A stretch of DNA of 64,000 nucleotides from an uncultured Bacteroidota bacterium (GCA_902802755.1 CADCNH010000012.1:16181-80180), one strand, 5' to 3'; counted from the first letter of the stretch, positions 1 to 9,596 are shown. Program-made: numbers and translations. Notes: generated from the letters alone by a model not told the origin.

Positions 1-2484
1 GGTATAAGTAGCGCTTGTGATATCGCTGGCACCCCAACCTTCAAGGAAAGCGTAGGCCTTGACAACGTATGTACCTGGAACATTCAAGATAATGGGCTGG
101 TTATAAGTTGGGGATGACACATCCGGATCGGTACCATCAAGGGTATAGCCAATGCCGGCACCCTGAACATCATCGGACATTACCACTGTGATAACCGTGT
201 CGGTGGTGCCGCTGGCAGGTGTAATCACCGGTGCAGGCAGTTGAGCGGTAGCTACCAGGTCAATCTGCGCGCTCAACGTGCCGCTGCTAACCGTCACCGT
301 ACCGAAAGCAGGACCAAATCCGGCGTAGGTAATAGTGAATGAAGTATTACCCACATTGGCAGGGAAAGAGGTTGCTGACAACTGGAAATCACTATTATTG
401 CAGCTGATAGTGATGGGTTCGGTCAATGAAGCGCTATAAATATTAACGGTGTTCGTCAAGTTGTTGGGACCGAAAGCGAGGCTTGTAGGATCAACTGTCA
501 ATGTGGGACCGCTAACAATGTTATAAGCGGCTTCGGCTATAGGGCTGTCCTCCCATGACACATTGTTCATGAAGGCTTTGGCTTTGACTGTATGGGAAGA
601 ATTCAAAGTGAACGGACCCTCATACAAGTTAGAGGTACTGCTTGGTTCTTCACCATAGATGGTATAGCGAATCTGAGCACCTGGAGTAGCGCAGGTCATA
701 GTAACCACCACACTGTCGGCGTATGTACCGGCATCCGGACTAATCACTGGAGTTTCCGCAACAGGAGCTGTTACAGTGAAAGTGACACTTTGGCTGACCG
801 CGGGAGTCAACGGCTGCATGGTCATATCCACCAAAGAAGCGATAACTGTATGTGTGCCAGCAGGAAGCGGTGAGAAGGTCTGTGCCAGGAATGCATTCAG
901 CACCTGCTCATTCGGGATAACCATAGGATTGGTGGCTCCCAAGATGGTCAACAGTTCACCTTCCAACTTCAACATACCATCGGTACCCAAAGTAAAATTC
1001 TGAATGTCGAATGATACCTGCAAGGTATCGAGTGTGGAGAACTGATTGCCGTTGAGGGTAACAGTCATAGAAGGCTGTGCCGGCTGAGGAGCGGCAGACA
1101 AGTCGGCGTTGTAACGAGGATAAATCTGAACATTATTATTGTATTTTCCCACGAAACCTGTTACGTTGGTTACGGTTCCTGCTGCTAAAGTGGTATCCAA
1201 TGGAATAGCAGAGAAACGTTTATACACGGCCATAGAACTTTCTCCCTGGGTGATGGTGGTTGTGTTTCCTCCCGTAAAACCATTGGGGAAAGTCACATTT
1301 TCGAGGGTAACCAACTGAGCGTCGTAGGTGTTGTAGTTGGCCAAAAGGTCTGCCATAGTTACCACAATAGGCTGTACTGTACCTGTATTTTGAGTAGAGG
1401 CGGCAGTATTCATCAAAGGAATCAATTCCACCTGCTGATTGTATTTGGTATAGGTTCCATACACACCTCCCGGAATGACATCACCCTCACCGTACTCACT
1501 GGTAATCACGGTGTTGTCATAAATCAACAAACCAGCGGAGGCATCCTTCACGTAGGTGTACATTCCGCTACGGAACACAAAGGTTAAATCACTCGCCACA
1601 TGATAAGGAGTGGAATTAGTAGCTGTGCTGGCAGACTTGAAAGCGGCAATATCAGGCACTTCGATGGGGAAAGTGTAAGTTGCCTGGCTCATGAAGCTGG
1701 TATCAGTACCCAAGAAAGCGATAGCTTTAACAGTGGTAGTGGCAGTAATGTTCAATGGAATACTATATACCAAACCGTTGGTAGCAGGTTCGCTGCCATC
1801 GATAGTATAAAGAATAGTGGCATTGACGGTGGCACAACTCAAACTCACGGTTTGTGGAGTATAGTAGGTACCCTGTGGCACAGAAAATTCCGGAGTAGCT
1901 ACAACTGCAGCCGCCACCTCCTCAAAACGATAAAGTGTAATAGGCTGTTGACCTGAACCATAGCACGAGAAAATATTATTTCCACTATTATAACGCATAA
2001 TATTACGTCCAGTTTCTGTAGTTTGGGCCACAATACTTTCAATGGCACCATCATTACTAAAAGCAACTAACCAGTCACCTCTTCCGTCATTGTCAAGAGT
2101 TGCCTCTGTCCTCATGTAATTTTGGCTTCCCGTTCCAGCAGCATACAAATAACCACCATTGGTTCCATAATTGGGATCAAAAAAAGCAATGGTACCAGGG
2201 GTGTTACCTGCCTGAACAATAAACATTTGCGCTGAACCTATCGAGGTAATCATACCTCCGTCATTACTTTTAATCACATCAACAGCGGCACGGTTGTTGG
2301 TATTTTGCGTGCTGCCAACAGCTTTGTCAAAAGTTAACGCAGCGATAACGACAGTGTCACCTACCGACAAGTTAGAGTTGTAGGTTACTTGAACCCACCC
2401 CTTGTCTGCAAACACATTTCCGACGGTCATCAGCATGGTCAGCATGACCGCCATCATGATTTTAAGAACGTAGAATTTTTTCAT
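1..2484 (-). CDS. Secreted multidomain surface protein, N-terminal 828 residues (runs off the window)
   Basis: The frame is open from the ATG at 2484 to the left edge without a stop, so the C-terminus is missing. A signal peptide spans about residues 1-26 (hydrophobic core, then NVFA before DKGW). Three segments of about 75 residues resemble chitobiase/hexosaminidase C-terminal domains, with motifs ILYTIDGSEPAT near residue 215, IRYTIYGEEPSS near 605 and IGYTLDGTDPD near 775. Between the first two lies an OB-fold-like stretch (KDASAGLLIYDNTV, about 295 onward) that resembles the DUF5689-type domain of Bacteroidota surface proteins. No catalytic domain is visible in the part present. Proteins built like this are often T9SS cargo, but the C-terminal sorting domain that would show it lies outside the window. 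The function is unknown. Confidence 0.85.
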   Translation of the reverse strand, partial: MKKFYVLKIMMAVMLTMLMTVGNVFADKGWVQVTYNSNLSVGDTVVIAALTFDKAVGSTQNTNNRAAVDVIKSNDGGMITSIGSAQMFIVQAGNTPGTIAFFDPNYGTNGGYLYAAGTGSQNYMRTEATLDNDGRGDWLVAFSNDGAIESIVAQTTETGRNIMRYNSGNNIFSCYGSGQQPITLYRFEEVAAAVVATPEFSVPQGTYYTPQTVSLSCATVNATILYTIDGSEPATNGLVYSIPLNITATTTVKAIAFLGTDTSFMSQATYTFPIEVPDIAAFKSASTATNSTPYHVASDLTFVFRSGMYTYVKDASAGLLIYDNTVITSEYGEGDVIPGGVYGTYTKYNQQVELIPLMNTAASTQNTGTVQPIVVTMADLLANYNTYDAQLVTLENVTFPNGFTGGNTTTITQGESSMAVYKRFSAIPLDTTLAAGTVTNVTGFVGKYNNNVQIYPRYNADLSAAPQPAQPSMTVTLNGNQFSTLDTLQVSFDIQNFTLGTDGMLKLEGELLTILGATNPMVIPNEQVLNAFLAQTFSPLPAGTHTVIASLVDMTMQPLTPAVSQSVTFTVTAPVAETPVISPDAGTYADSVVVTMTCATPGAQIRYTIYGEEPSSTSNLYEGPFTLNSSHTVKAKAFMNNVSWEDSPIAEAAYNIVSGPTLTVDPTSLAFGPNNLTNTVNIYSASLTEPITISCNNSDFQLSATSFPANVGNTSFTITYAGFGPAFGTVTVSSGTLSAQIDLVATAQLPAPVITPASGTTDTVITVVMSDDVQGAGIGYTLDGTDPDVSSPTYNQPIILNVPGTYVVKAYAFLEGWGASDITSATYT

Positions 2485-2571
2485 AGTAGAAATTTTTAAT
2501 GAATAATTATTTATTGTATTTTATTGATTTTCAATACATTAAAGCAAACAGCACAATTTCTTTCAAGTTTG

Positions 2572-2599
2572 CAAATGTACAAATAAATCCCTCAGCAAA
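2572..2599 (-). promoter_or_regulatory. Putative Bacteroidota promoter for the left-edge surface protein
   Basis: On the minus strand a TACATTTG box (2572-2579) matches the TAnnTTTG -7 element. A TTTG lies 16 bases further upstream (2596-2599), a little closer than usual. The box is about 90 bases before the start codon. Confidence 0.45.
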
Positions 2600-2640
2600 G
2601 GGAATGCGAAAAGAAAAAGTTATGAATAGTTATGAACATT

Positions 2641-2749
2641 CAATGTGCTAATTAGCAAATGTGCTAATGTGCCAATTATTTTTAAAATGCTATACAAAAA
2701 CATTTTGCTGTAATTTGCCAATTAACCAATTTACTAATTTGCTAATTGA
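2641..2749. repeat. Low-complexity intergenic string of GTGCTAATTAGC-like words
   Basis: This AT-rich stretch before rsfS is made of variants of the words tgctaatt, tagcaaat and gccaatta. Similar strings recur before or after other genes here (6280-6316, 9486-9525, 54909-54930, 63691-63710). Nothing else was recognised in the 316-base gap 2485-2800 apart from the two promoters. Confidence 0.6.
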
Positions 2750-2768
2750 AAAAAGATTTGTATCTTTG
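2738..2768 (+). promoter_or_regulatory. Bacteroidota promoter for rsfS-ftsH
   Basis: TTTG (2738-2741) is followed after exactly 19 bases by TATCTTTG (2761-2768). This matches the Bacteroidota consensus, and the rsfS start codon lies 33 bases downstream. Confidence 0.8.
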
Positions 2769-2800
2769 CAGATTAATTTGAATAAATCAATAATATTTAT

Positions 2801-3187
2801 ATGGCAAAAAAAATTAAGGTAAAAGCAGAAGTAAAAGAATTCGAAGGAAAGATTGAAGAACTTATTATTCAGGCACTTATAGAAAAACAAGGGGTTGACA
2901 TCGTCAGCATCGACCTCAAGAAAATCAATCACGTGTTTTTTGACTATTTCATCATTTGTAGCGGAAACTCCAAACCGCATGTGGAGACCTTGTGCGATTT
3001 TGTGCAAGAGACCACCAAGCGTTACGCTAACACCCTCCCTAAACACGTGGAAGGCACCACCAACGGCGAATGGATCCTGCTGGACTATTTCAATGTGGTA
3101 GTCCATATCTTCCAACCCGAAGCCCGGGAATTCTATAATCTTGAGAGTCTATACAACGACGCGGAAATCCAAAGAATTAACAATTAA
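2801..3187 (+). CDS. rsfS: Ribosome silencing factor RsfS
   Basis: The 128-residue protein belongs to the RsfS/Iojap/YbeB family, which binds ribosomal protein uL14 and blocks joining of the 30S and 50S subunits when nutrients are scarce. Family signatures are visible: DYFIICSGNSKPHVETL in the middle, then EWILLDYFNVVVHIFQPEAREFYNLESLY near the end in two parts. Its length is normal. It is first in a transcript with ftsH, 90 bases downstream, and has a strong promoter of its own. This is a standard Bacteroidota arrangement. Confidence 0.95.
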   Translation: MAKKIKVKAEVKEFEGKIEELIIQALIEKQGVDIVSIDLKKINHVFFDYFIICSGNSKPHVETLCDFVQETTKRYANTLPKHVEGTTNGEWILLDYFNVVVHIFQPEAREFYNLESLYNDAEIQRINN

Positions 3188-3277
3188 TAATTAATAGTTA
3201 TGGTGGTTTACCATCATTCGTCTCAATAGCAAATTTATTCATTATTCATTATCAACTATCAATTATTAATTTTCTCA

Positions 3278-5413
3278 ATGGCAACAAAAAAAAACACTCC
3301 CAAAAATAACGGCTCGGCATTCTTCGGTGGACAGAAAAGCAGCAACGACAATAAAAAACCGAAGTTCACACTGAGTTATATCTATCTGATTGTGGCTGCA
3401 GGACTTATCGCTTACTGGTTGTTCACTTTTGAAACTCCTGCCACTGAAATTGACAACAGCCGCTTCAATAAAATGGTGATAGCCAAAGATATTGAAAAGC
3501 TGGAGTATGTCAAGAAGAACGACAGGGTTAACATCTACCTGAAAGAAGATGTTATCAAGGCGAAAACCGAGTACGAGAGCCTACGCAATCAAAACAACCT
3601 TACAGGTCCGCAGTTTTTTATTGTAACCACTGATTATCAAGTATTTAATGAGAACCTAAAGGCTACACAAGAGAGAGCCATCAACAATGCTTTGGCCAGT
3701 GACAGCAGCTTGACACGCAGCCAGGTAGAGCAGGAATACGAGATTTCCACTACCGAAGACAACAGCAAAAGCTGGGGTTTTGAACTCTTTTTCTGGATAC
3801 TGCCCACCTTGCTTATTTTAATGTTGTTATTCTACTCCATGCGTTCCATGCGAGGCGGAGGCGGTCCTGGCGGAGGCGGAATGGGTATCTTCAACATCGG
3901 CAAATCTAGGGCACAGCTGTTCGACGAGACCTCACAACTGAATGTCTCCTTTAAGGATGTAGCCGGTATGGAAGGCGCCAAATATGAAATTGAAGAGATT
4001 GTGGATTTTCTGAAAAATCCGAAAAAATATACCGTTTTGGGCGGAAAAATCCCGAAAGGAGCTCTGTTGGTAGGTCCTCCAGGAACTGGTAAAACATTGT
4101 TGGCCAAGGCAGTTGCCGGCGAGGCCAAGGTTCCCTTCTTCTCGCTGTCAGGCTCTGACTTTGTGGAGATGTTTGTGGGCGTGGGTGCCTCACGTGTACG
4201 CGATCTGTTCAAGACTGCCAAGGAAAAAGCACCTTGCATCATCTTCATCGACGAGATTGATGCCATTGGCCGTGCCCGTGGCAAAAATATCATGAGCGGC
4301 GCCAATGATGAGCGCGAAAGCACACTTAACCAGCTGCTGACCGAAATGGACGGCTTTTCCAGCAACACGGGTGTTATCATCTTAGCTGCCACCAACCGCG
4401 CCGATGTACTCGACCGGGCTCTCTTGCGCGCAGGCCGTTTCGACCGCCAGATTCATGTGGAACTTCCTAACCTCAACGAACGTAAAGGCATCTTCCAGGT
4501 ACATGTTCGCAAACTGAAACTCAACTCCGACGTTGACCTCGACTTCTTCGCCAAGCAGACGCCCGGATTCTCAGGTGCCGACATAGCCAACGTATGCAAC
4601 GAAGCTGCTCTGATAGCTGCACGTAACAGCAAGAAGAGCGTAGGCAAGGAAGAGTTCCTCGCCGCTATCGACCGTATTGTCGGTGGCTTGGAAAAACGAG
4701 GCAGCATCATCTCTCCGCAAGAAAAGAAAGTAATTGCCAACCACGAAGCCGGTCACGCTACTGTCAGCTGGCTACTCGAACACGCCTCTCCATTGGTCAA
4801 AGTAACCATTGTGCCCCGTGGCAAGTCGCTCGGTGCAGCCTGGTACCTGCCAGAGGAACGCCAAATTACCACCTTCAGCCAGATGTTCGACGAGATGACC
4901 GCCACCTTGGGAGGCCGTGCTGCCGAGGAGATAGTCTTTGGCGAAGTGTCAACCGGAGCTCTCAACGACCTCGAACGGGTGTCCAAACAAGCCTACGCCA
5001 TGGTGGTTTATTATGGACTGAACGAGAAACTTGGCAACATCAGTTATTATGATTCCACAGGACAGTCTGAATACAACTTTACCAAGCCCTATAGCGAAAA
5101 AACCGCACAGGAAATTGATGAGGAAATCCATAAACTCATCGAACGCTCATACAGCAAAGCCAAGGAAATTCTGCTCGCAAACAAGGAGAAACACGCCCAG
5201 CTGGCTCAGCAATTGTTAGATCGTGAAGTCATCTTTGCAGAAGACTTAGAGAAAATATTCGGCAAACGTCCTTTTGGACAGCAAAATGATAGTATTGAGA
5301 CCAGCCAAGACAATACTCACAACGAAAATAAGGAAGATGTAAACAGCCAAGTGAATAACAACGGAGAAGAAGGTGCAAGCGACGAGGAAGCTCCGGCACA
5401 GCAAACCGTCTAA
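3278..5413 (+). CDS. ftsH: ATP-dependent zinc metalloprotease FtsH
   Basis: FtsH degrades misfolded or regulatory membrane and cytosolic proteins at the inner membrane. The 711-residue protein has two N-terminal membrane segments (about 33-52 and 170-188) around a periplasmic loop. A glycine-rich linker follows, then the AAA+ domain with Walker A GPPGTGKT (about 266) and Walker [12 protein letters not shown] (about 320). The M41 zinc site HEAGH is near 489. The last 40 residues form a low-complexity acidic tail rich in N, E and D that is not conserved and probably disordered. The gene lies between rsfS and the LUD gene, 12 bases before the latter, so the three are probably co-transcribed. Confidence 0.97.
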   Translation: MATKKNTPKNNGSAFFGGQKSSNDNKKPKFTLSYIYLIVAAGLIAYWLFTFETPATEIDNSRFNKMVIAKDIEKLEYVKKNDRVNIYLKEDVIKAKTEYESLRNQNNLTGPQFFIVTTDYQVFNENLKATQERAINNALASDSSLTRSQVEQEYEISTTEDNSKSWGFELFFWILPTLLILMLLFYSMRSMRGGGGPGGGGMGIFNIGKSRAQLFDETSQLNVSFKDVAGMEGAKYEIEEIVDFLKNPKKYTVLGGKIPKGALLVGPPGTGKTLLAKAVAGEAKVPFFSLSGSDFVEMFVGVGASRVRDLFKTAKEKAPCIIFIDEIDAIGRARGKNIMSGANDERESTLNQLLTEMDGFSSNTGVIILAATNRADVLDRALLRAGRFDRQIHVELPNLNERKGIFQVHVRKLKLNSDVDLDFFAKQTPGFSGADIANVCNEAALIAARNSKKSVGKEEFLAAIDRIVGGLEKRGSIISPQEKKVIANHEAGHATVSWLLEHASPLVKVTIVPRGKSLGAAWYLPEERQITTFSQMFDEMTATLGGRAAEEIVFGEVSTGALNDLERVSKQAYAMVVYYGLNEKLGNISYYDSTGQSEYNFTKPYSEKTAQEIDEEIHKLIERSYSKAKEILLANKEKHAQLAQQLLDREVIFAEDLEKIFGKRPFGQQNDSIETSQDNTHNENKEDVNSQVNNNGEEGASDEEAPAQQTV

Positions 5414-5425
5414 AACGCAAAAGCT

Positions 5426-6070
5426 ATGGAAACATTAAGCACAGAGAGTAATCTCACCACCTCGAAAGAGTCGATTCGCAAAGATATCCGACACGCATTG
5501 TCCACTAAGGGTGTGAACCGCTACCCGGACCCGGACTTGTCTGATGATTTCATCAAACCCAGCGAAGACCTCATACGGGACTTTATCGTCAAATTCCGTG
5601 CCTTAGGCGGCAAATACGTGCCCTGCGCCAAAGACCAGTTTGCCATTCGTTTGGTGAAGTTGCTGCAGGGACAGAACTATCCAGTACTGCTGAACACCAA
5701 GCCACAGTTGTCGGCCTTGCTGCAAAACAACAACATTAGTTTTGTCAACGCCATTGATGTCAACACACCAGCAGACGCCGCCATCGTTTATAGCGACGCA
5801 CTGATTACCACTACTTGCAGTTTCATATTCTCTCCGCACAATTCTCTTTACCCCTCCATCAAGGGCTTGGCTTCCGACATCATTATTATCGCCTTTGCCA
5901 AAGACATTGTCCCTGATTTCAAAACCGCCTTGGAGATACAGCAAGAGCGCAATGCAGGCAACCTATACGACATGAACGAAATCATCAGTCCTACCCCACT
6001 CACTATCCGCGACAATCAAGAAATCCGCACCCCGCTAACACCGAGATACATTTTGATGCTCGTGATGTAA
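5426..6070 (+). CDS. LUD-domain protein (LutC/YkgG-like)
   Basis: The 214-residue protein resembles the LUD (LutC/YkgG) fold, which in other bacteria belongs to lactate oxidation complexes. The recognisable part is the C-terminal half, with AIVYSDALITTTCSFIFS and a later SLYPSIKGLASDIIII. It starts 12 bases after ftsH, and in Bacteroidota this gene commonly sits between ftsH and cdsA. No lutA or lutB partner is nearby, so a role in lactate use is not supported by context. A role tied to membrane or FtsH biology is possible but is inference. It contains no iron-sulphur cysteine cluster. Confidence 0.75.
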   Translation: METLSTESNLTTSKESIRKDIRHALSTKGVNRYPDPDLSDDFIKPSEDLIRDFIVKFRALGGKYVPCAKDQFAIRLVKLLQGQNYPVLLNTKPQLSALLQNNNISFVNAIDVNTPADAAIVYSDALITTTCSFIFSPHNSLYPSIKGLASDIIIIAFAKDIVPDFKTALEIQQERNAGNLYDMNEIISPTPLTIRDNQEIRTPLTPRYILMLVM

Positions 6071-6104
6071 GCAGGTTACAGGGGACAGGTTACAGGGGAT
6101 AGTA

Positions 6105-6316
6105 AAATTTTAGAATTCAAAATTCAGAATTCATAATTCAAATTATAACTTTCAACTTTCAGTTTTCAGTTTTCAACTCCATTCATTGGCACATAAAAAC
6201 TCTCCTCGAATGCGTAGCATGAGACTCCCCTTTGGACGAAGTCCACTCCCCTCGAGCGAAGCGAGACTCCCCCTATTACAATTTGCTAATTAACTAATTT
6301 GCTAATTAACTAATTA
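6105..6316. repeat. Intergenic low-complexity strings flanking a hairpin repeat
   Basis: Bases 6105-6180 consist of variants of attcaaaattcag and actttcagttttcag. Bases 6281-6312 are two perfect copies of a 16-base unit, atttgctaattaacta. Between them lies the hairpin repeat listed separately. No gene or clear promoter was seen. Confidence 0.6.
6204..6270. repeat. Hairpin repeat of the stem-loop plus ACTCCCC type, three units
   Basis: Three consecutive units each carry a small palindrome (ATGCgtaGCAT, GGACgaaGTCC and CTCG-N7-CGAG) followed by the constant spacer actcccc. The stems differ in sequence but keep the ability to pair. The same design recurs as four 25-base units at 59296-59395. 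Confidence 0.7.
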
Positions 6317-6323
6317 AAACACC

Positions 6324-8348
6324 ATGTCTTTCAACCCCCTCACTTCTCCTTGGCAGACGCCATACCAGACCCCGCCTTTCGATGAGATCAAAAACGAGCA
6401 TTATGAGCCGGCTTTTCATCATGCCCTAAAAATTGCCCGTGAAGAAATCCAAGCTATAGCCAACAACCAAGAGGAACCGACTTTTGACAACACATTAGCA
6501 GCCTTGGACCGCTCAGGAGAATTGTTAGACAGCATATCCAATATTTTCTTCAACTTGTTAGTCTGCAACACCTCCAAAGAATTGCAGGACATAGCCCAGA
6601 AAATCCAACCGGAGCTAACTGCTTTCAGCAATGAAATCAGCTTAAATGAGAAACTTTTCCAGCGGGTGAAACAAGTATATGAGCATCGCAATTCCCTCAA
6701 TGAGGAAGAGAAAATGGTTACAGAGAAAAGCTACCGAAGCTTTATCCGCCACGGTGCCCAACTGGAGGAGGCTCAAAAAGAGGAATACAAGCGGCTGACC
6801 ATGCGCCTGTCGCAACTCACCCTGCAATTCAGCGACAATGTGCTGGCCTCCACCCATGCCTTTTCCAAAATCATTACCGACGAAAGCCTCTTGTCTGGAC
6901 TGCCAGCAAGCGAACTCGACATTGCCGCAGCCAAAGCCAAGTCCAAAGGGCAGGAAGGCTGGCTGTTCGACCTGACCATGCCCAGCTATCAAGCCATCAT
7001 GAAATTCGCAGATAATCGGGAACTGCGTAAAGAATTTTTCCTCAAGTACGCTTCTAGAAGCTATAAGGATGCACACGACAATACGGCTTTAGTGTACGAG
7101 ATTGCCTCATTGCGTAAGCAAATCGCCAAGTTACTGGGATTCAATGACTATGCCTCTTACGTACTGACCGAACGTATGGCCAAAGACAAAGCGCATGTAT
7201 ATGAACTATTGGAAACTTTAGAAAAGCCGTCGCGGAAAGCCGCGGAAAAAGAAATGCAAGAAATGGTGGATTTCGCCCACCAAAACGGATTTCAAGGGGA
7301 TTTTGAGCGCTGGGATATGTCTTATTATGCTGAAAAACAACGAAATAGCATTTTCAACTTCAACGAGGAAGAACTGAAAGTATATTTTCCTTTGGACAAG
7401 GTGATTGGCGGAGTCTTCGGCTTAGCCCATCAGTTATACGACTTGGATTTTTCAGTAACATCAGAAATACCTGTCTATCAAAAAGATGTAAAAACATACA
7501 AAGTTTCACATCTGGGTAAAATCATCGCCATACTGTATTTGGACTTTTTCCCTCGGGAGAGTAAAAAAGGCGGTGCCTGGATGACGTCTTTCCGTGACCA
7601 GCACAAGACCGCTGATGGCAAGAATATCATCCCATTAATATCCTTGGTGATGAACTTTACCCCAGCCACCGACAACAAGCCTTCATTACTGACCTTCAAG
7701 GAGTTGACGACTTTTATGCACGAATTCGGCCATGCCCTGCACGGGATGTTATCCGAGGTGACCTATAGCAGCATTTCCGGCACCAGTGTACCCCGCGATT
7801 TTGTGGAACTGCCCTCCCAAATCAACGAGAACTGGGCTTCCGACATTCGCTTTTTACAGTCCTTCGCAAGGCATTATCTAAGTGGAGAAGTTATTCCAGA
7901 CAGCTTGGTACAAAAAGTCAAAGACATGGAGAACTTCCAAGCAGGTTATCTCTCCTGCCGCCAGTTAGCCTTCGGTTTCCTGGATATGATGTGGCACGAC
8001 GAGAAAGAGGTAAACCTTGATTTGGAAGCATTGGAGCACGAAGCCATGCAAGTAGTTGATTTCTTCCCAAGACCAAACGGGTGCTGCACCAGCACTGCCT
8101 TCACGCATATTTTCTCAGGGGGCTATGCCGCTGGCTATTACGGCTACAAATGGGCAGAGGTATTGGATGCCGACGCTTTTTCTTTGTTCCAAGAGACCGG
8201 CATTTTCAATCATGAGACAGCACAAAAATTCCATGATTGTATTTTATGCCGTGGCGGTAGTCGCGAAGCCATGCGGATGTTTGTGGATTTCCGCGGGCGC
8301 GAGCCCAAGGTGGAAGCGCTGTTGAAGCGTAGCGGGTTATTATTGTAA
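6324..8348 (+). CDS. M3-family oligopeptidase (Dcp/PrlC type)
   Basis: The 674-residue protein is a cytosolic M3 zinc metallopeptidase that hydrolyses short peptides. The zinc motif HEFGH lies at 466-470 in the context TTFMHEFGHALHGM, and the third ligand glutamate is expected in the following helix (FVELPSQINENW). No signal peptide is present; the N-terminus NPLTSPWQTPYQTPPFDEIK is typical of the Dcp branch. The length is close to the family norm. The gene stands alone between two intergenic repeat regions. Whether it acts as peptidyl-dipeptidase or oligopeptidase cannot be decided from the sequence. Confidence 0.92.
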   Translation: MSFNPLTSPWQTPYQTPPFDEIKNEHYEPAFHHALKIAREEIQAIANNQEEPTFDNTLAALDRSGELLDSISNIFFNLLVCNTSKELQDIAQKIQPELTAFSNEISLNEKLFQRVKQVYEHRNSLNEEEKMVTEKSYRSFIRHGAQLEEAQKEEYKRLTMRLSQLTLQFSDNVLASTHAFSKIITDESLLSGLPASELDIAAAKAKSKGQEGWLFDLTMPSYQAIMKFADNRELRKEFFLKYASRSYKDAHDNTALVYEIASLRKQIAKLLGFNDYASYVLTERMAKDKAHVYELLETLEKPSRKAAEKEMQEMVDFAHQNGFQGDFERWDMSYYAEKQRNSIFNFNEEELKVYFPLDKVIGGVFGLAHQLYDLDFSVTSEIPVYQKDVKTYKVSHLGKIIAILYLDFFPRESKKGGAWMTSFRDQHKTADGKNIIPLISLVMNFTPATDNKPSLLTFKELTTFMHEFGHALHGMLSEVTYSSISGTSVPRDFVELPSQINENWASDIRFLQSFARHYLSGEVIPDSLVQKVKDMENFQAGYLSCRQLAFGFLDMMWHDEKEVNLDLEALEHEAMQVVDFFPRPNGCCTSTAFTHIFSGGYAAGYYGYKWAEVLDADAFSLFQETGIFNHETAQKFHDCILCRGGSREAMRMFVDFRGREPKVEALLKRSGLLL

Positions 8349-8360
8349 GACATTAATATT

Positions 8361-8672
8361 AAACCCTCTGCGAGGGTATTAATGGTAACAAATCCCTATC
8401 AATTCTATTGATATTTATTTCCCCTGACGGGGAAAATTTTATATCCTGCAAGGGATTAAATATCAATAGATAATGCGTATCACATTCCCCCATTCCCCGC
8501 AGGGGATTAATATCAATGGATAATGCGAATCACATCCTCTCCATTCCCCGCAGGGGATTAATATCAATAGATAATGCGTATCACATTCCCCCATTCCCCG
8601 CAGGGGATTAATATCAATAGATAATGCGTATCACATTCCCCCATTCCCCGCAGGGGATTAATATCAATAGAC
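8361..8672. repeat. Tandem array of a ~50-base hairpin unit
   Basis: From 8461 to 8672 a unit of about 50 bases repeats just over four times, with starts of tatcaata at 8461, 8511, 8562, 8612 and 8662. Each unit contains the palindrome CCCCGCAGGGG, then attaatatcaatagataatgcg. Degenerate hairpins precede the array (CCCTCTGCGAGGG near 8365, CCCCTGACGGGG near 8420, CCTGCAAGG near 8445). The last partial copy supplies the stop codon of the cdsA remnant on the other strand. The whole 315-base gap is filled by this array. Confidence 0.85.
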
Positions 8673-9471
8673 GGTGAATGTCAGCAGCAGCCAATAAATA
8701 AAGCAGAACGGCATCGCCAGGAAGAAGGAGTCGAAACGGTCGAGCACACCGCCATGACCCGGCATGATGTTGCCGGAATCTTTCACCCCGTAAGAACGCT
8801 TGAACATCGACTCTATCAGGTCACCGAAGGTACCCGCCACAATAACGATGAGGGCAAAGCCTATCCATACCAGCACATTACCCAAAGTGGAGGATGGATT
8901 CACAAGACCCTTATTGAAATAGGGAGCAAAAGACAGTCCCACAGCCACACCACAGGTAAGTATAGCACTGATAATCGTACCTTCCCAAGTCTTTTTGGGG
9001 CTAATGCTCGGCGCAAACAAATGACGGCCAAACGGTCCCTTGCCTGCAGCAAACTTGCCAAAGAAATGGGCGGTGAAATAATAAGCGCCGATTCCATGCA
9101 GGTTTATAAAGGTATGGATATAGGCTCTGCCAAAGTCACCCCGGAAGAAATGGATAATGTCGTACATCATCTTATTGACGTGCTTGATCCCAAAGATGAT
9201 TTTAACGTCTTTATATTTAAAGATATTCTAACGTATCCAACAAATAGCCACCCTCAATCACCAAAACCACAATCATAGCACATAGAATCTTCTGCACCTT
9301 TACACCTGTACCCTCTGTGATTCTGATGTATTCCGACAAGGCAATGGCCGCAAATACCGTAAACAAAAGAAACTGGCAATATGAAGGCAGGAAAAAAGAG
9401 CCTACCACCAAGGCCACAAATACTATACCGGAAATGGTACGGGTGAGGAGGGATTTGAATTGAGGGGACAT
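8664..9471 (-). pseudogene. cdsA: Phosphatidate cytidylyltransferase, central part replaced
   Basis: CdsA makes CDP-diacylglycerol from phosphatidate and CTP at the inner membrane. The N-terminal part (9471 down to about 9228) reads MSPQFKSLLTRTISGIVFVA with membrane helices. The C-terminal part (about 9029 to 8664) carries [17 protein letters not shown] and the signature [18 protein letters not shown] plus [12 protein letters not shown]. The two parts are in different frames and together give about 200 residues, whereas the family has about 270-285, so about 75 central residues are missing. In their place about 190 bases encode a piece of MiaA on the opposite strand. CdsA is normally essential, so either an intact copy exists elsewhere or this junction is an assembly artefact. 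Confidence 0.85.
9030..9225 (+). pseudogene. miaA: Internal fragment of tRNA dimethylallyltransferase (MiaA) inside cdsA
   Basis: The plus frame encodes [20 protein letters not shown], then [13 protein letters not shown] and [11 protein letters not shown], which are the unmistakable N-terminal core motifs of MiaA. The preceding P-loop (GPTxSGK) and all sequence after about residue 85 of a normal MiaA are absent. The left edge coincides almost exactly with the end of cdsA homology (9029/9030), and the right edge lies around 9215-9228. The fragment has no start codon of its own and is unlikely to be functional. Confidence 0.85.
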
Positions 9472-9522
9472 AATATTTTAATTATCAAATTAGTTAATGT
9501 GCTAATGAGACAATGTGCTAAT

Positions 9523-9596
9523 TAAATTAAGAACTAAGAATTAAGAGTTAAGAACCCCTATTTGTTTTTAGTTCTTAGTTTTTAATTCTTAATTTA
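9523..9596 (-). terminator. AT-rich inverted repeat after ispF, possible terminator
   Basis: The arms at 9523-9554 (taaattaagaactaagaatt and onward) and 9571-9596 (gttcttagtttttaattctt and onward) are imperfect reverse complements separated by about 16 bases. The structure begins at the ispF stop codon. It could end transcription of the porU-porV-ispF group, although it lacks a GC-rich stem. Confidence 0.45.

Noticed and set aside
592..1956. Several plus-strand open frames at the left edge
   Set aside because: They are antisense to the secreted repeat protein, whose frame is open across the whole region and shows clear domain motifs.
8461..8672. Regularly spaced repeats resembling a CRISPR array
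   Set aside because: The whole 50-base unit is repeated, so there are no unique spacers, and no cas genes are nearby. It is a tandem repeat.
8754..9029. N-terminal extension of the miaA fragment
   Set aside because: This part of the plus frame is antisense to the conserved C-terminal signature of cdsA and does not resemble MiaA.
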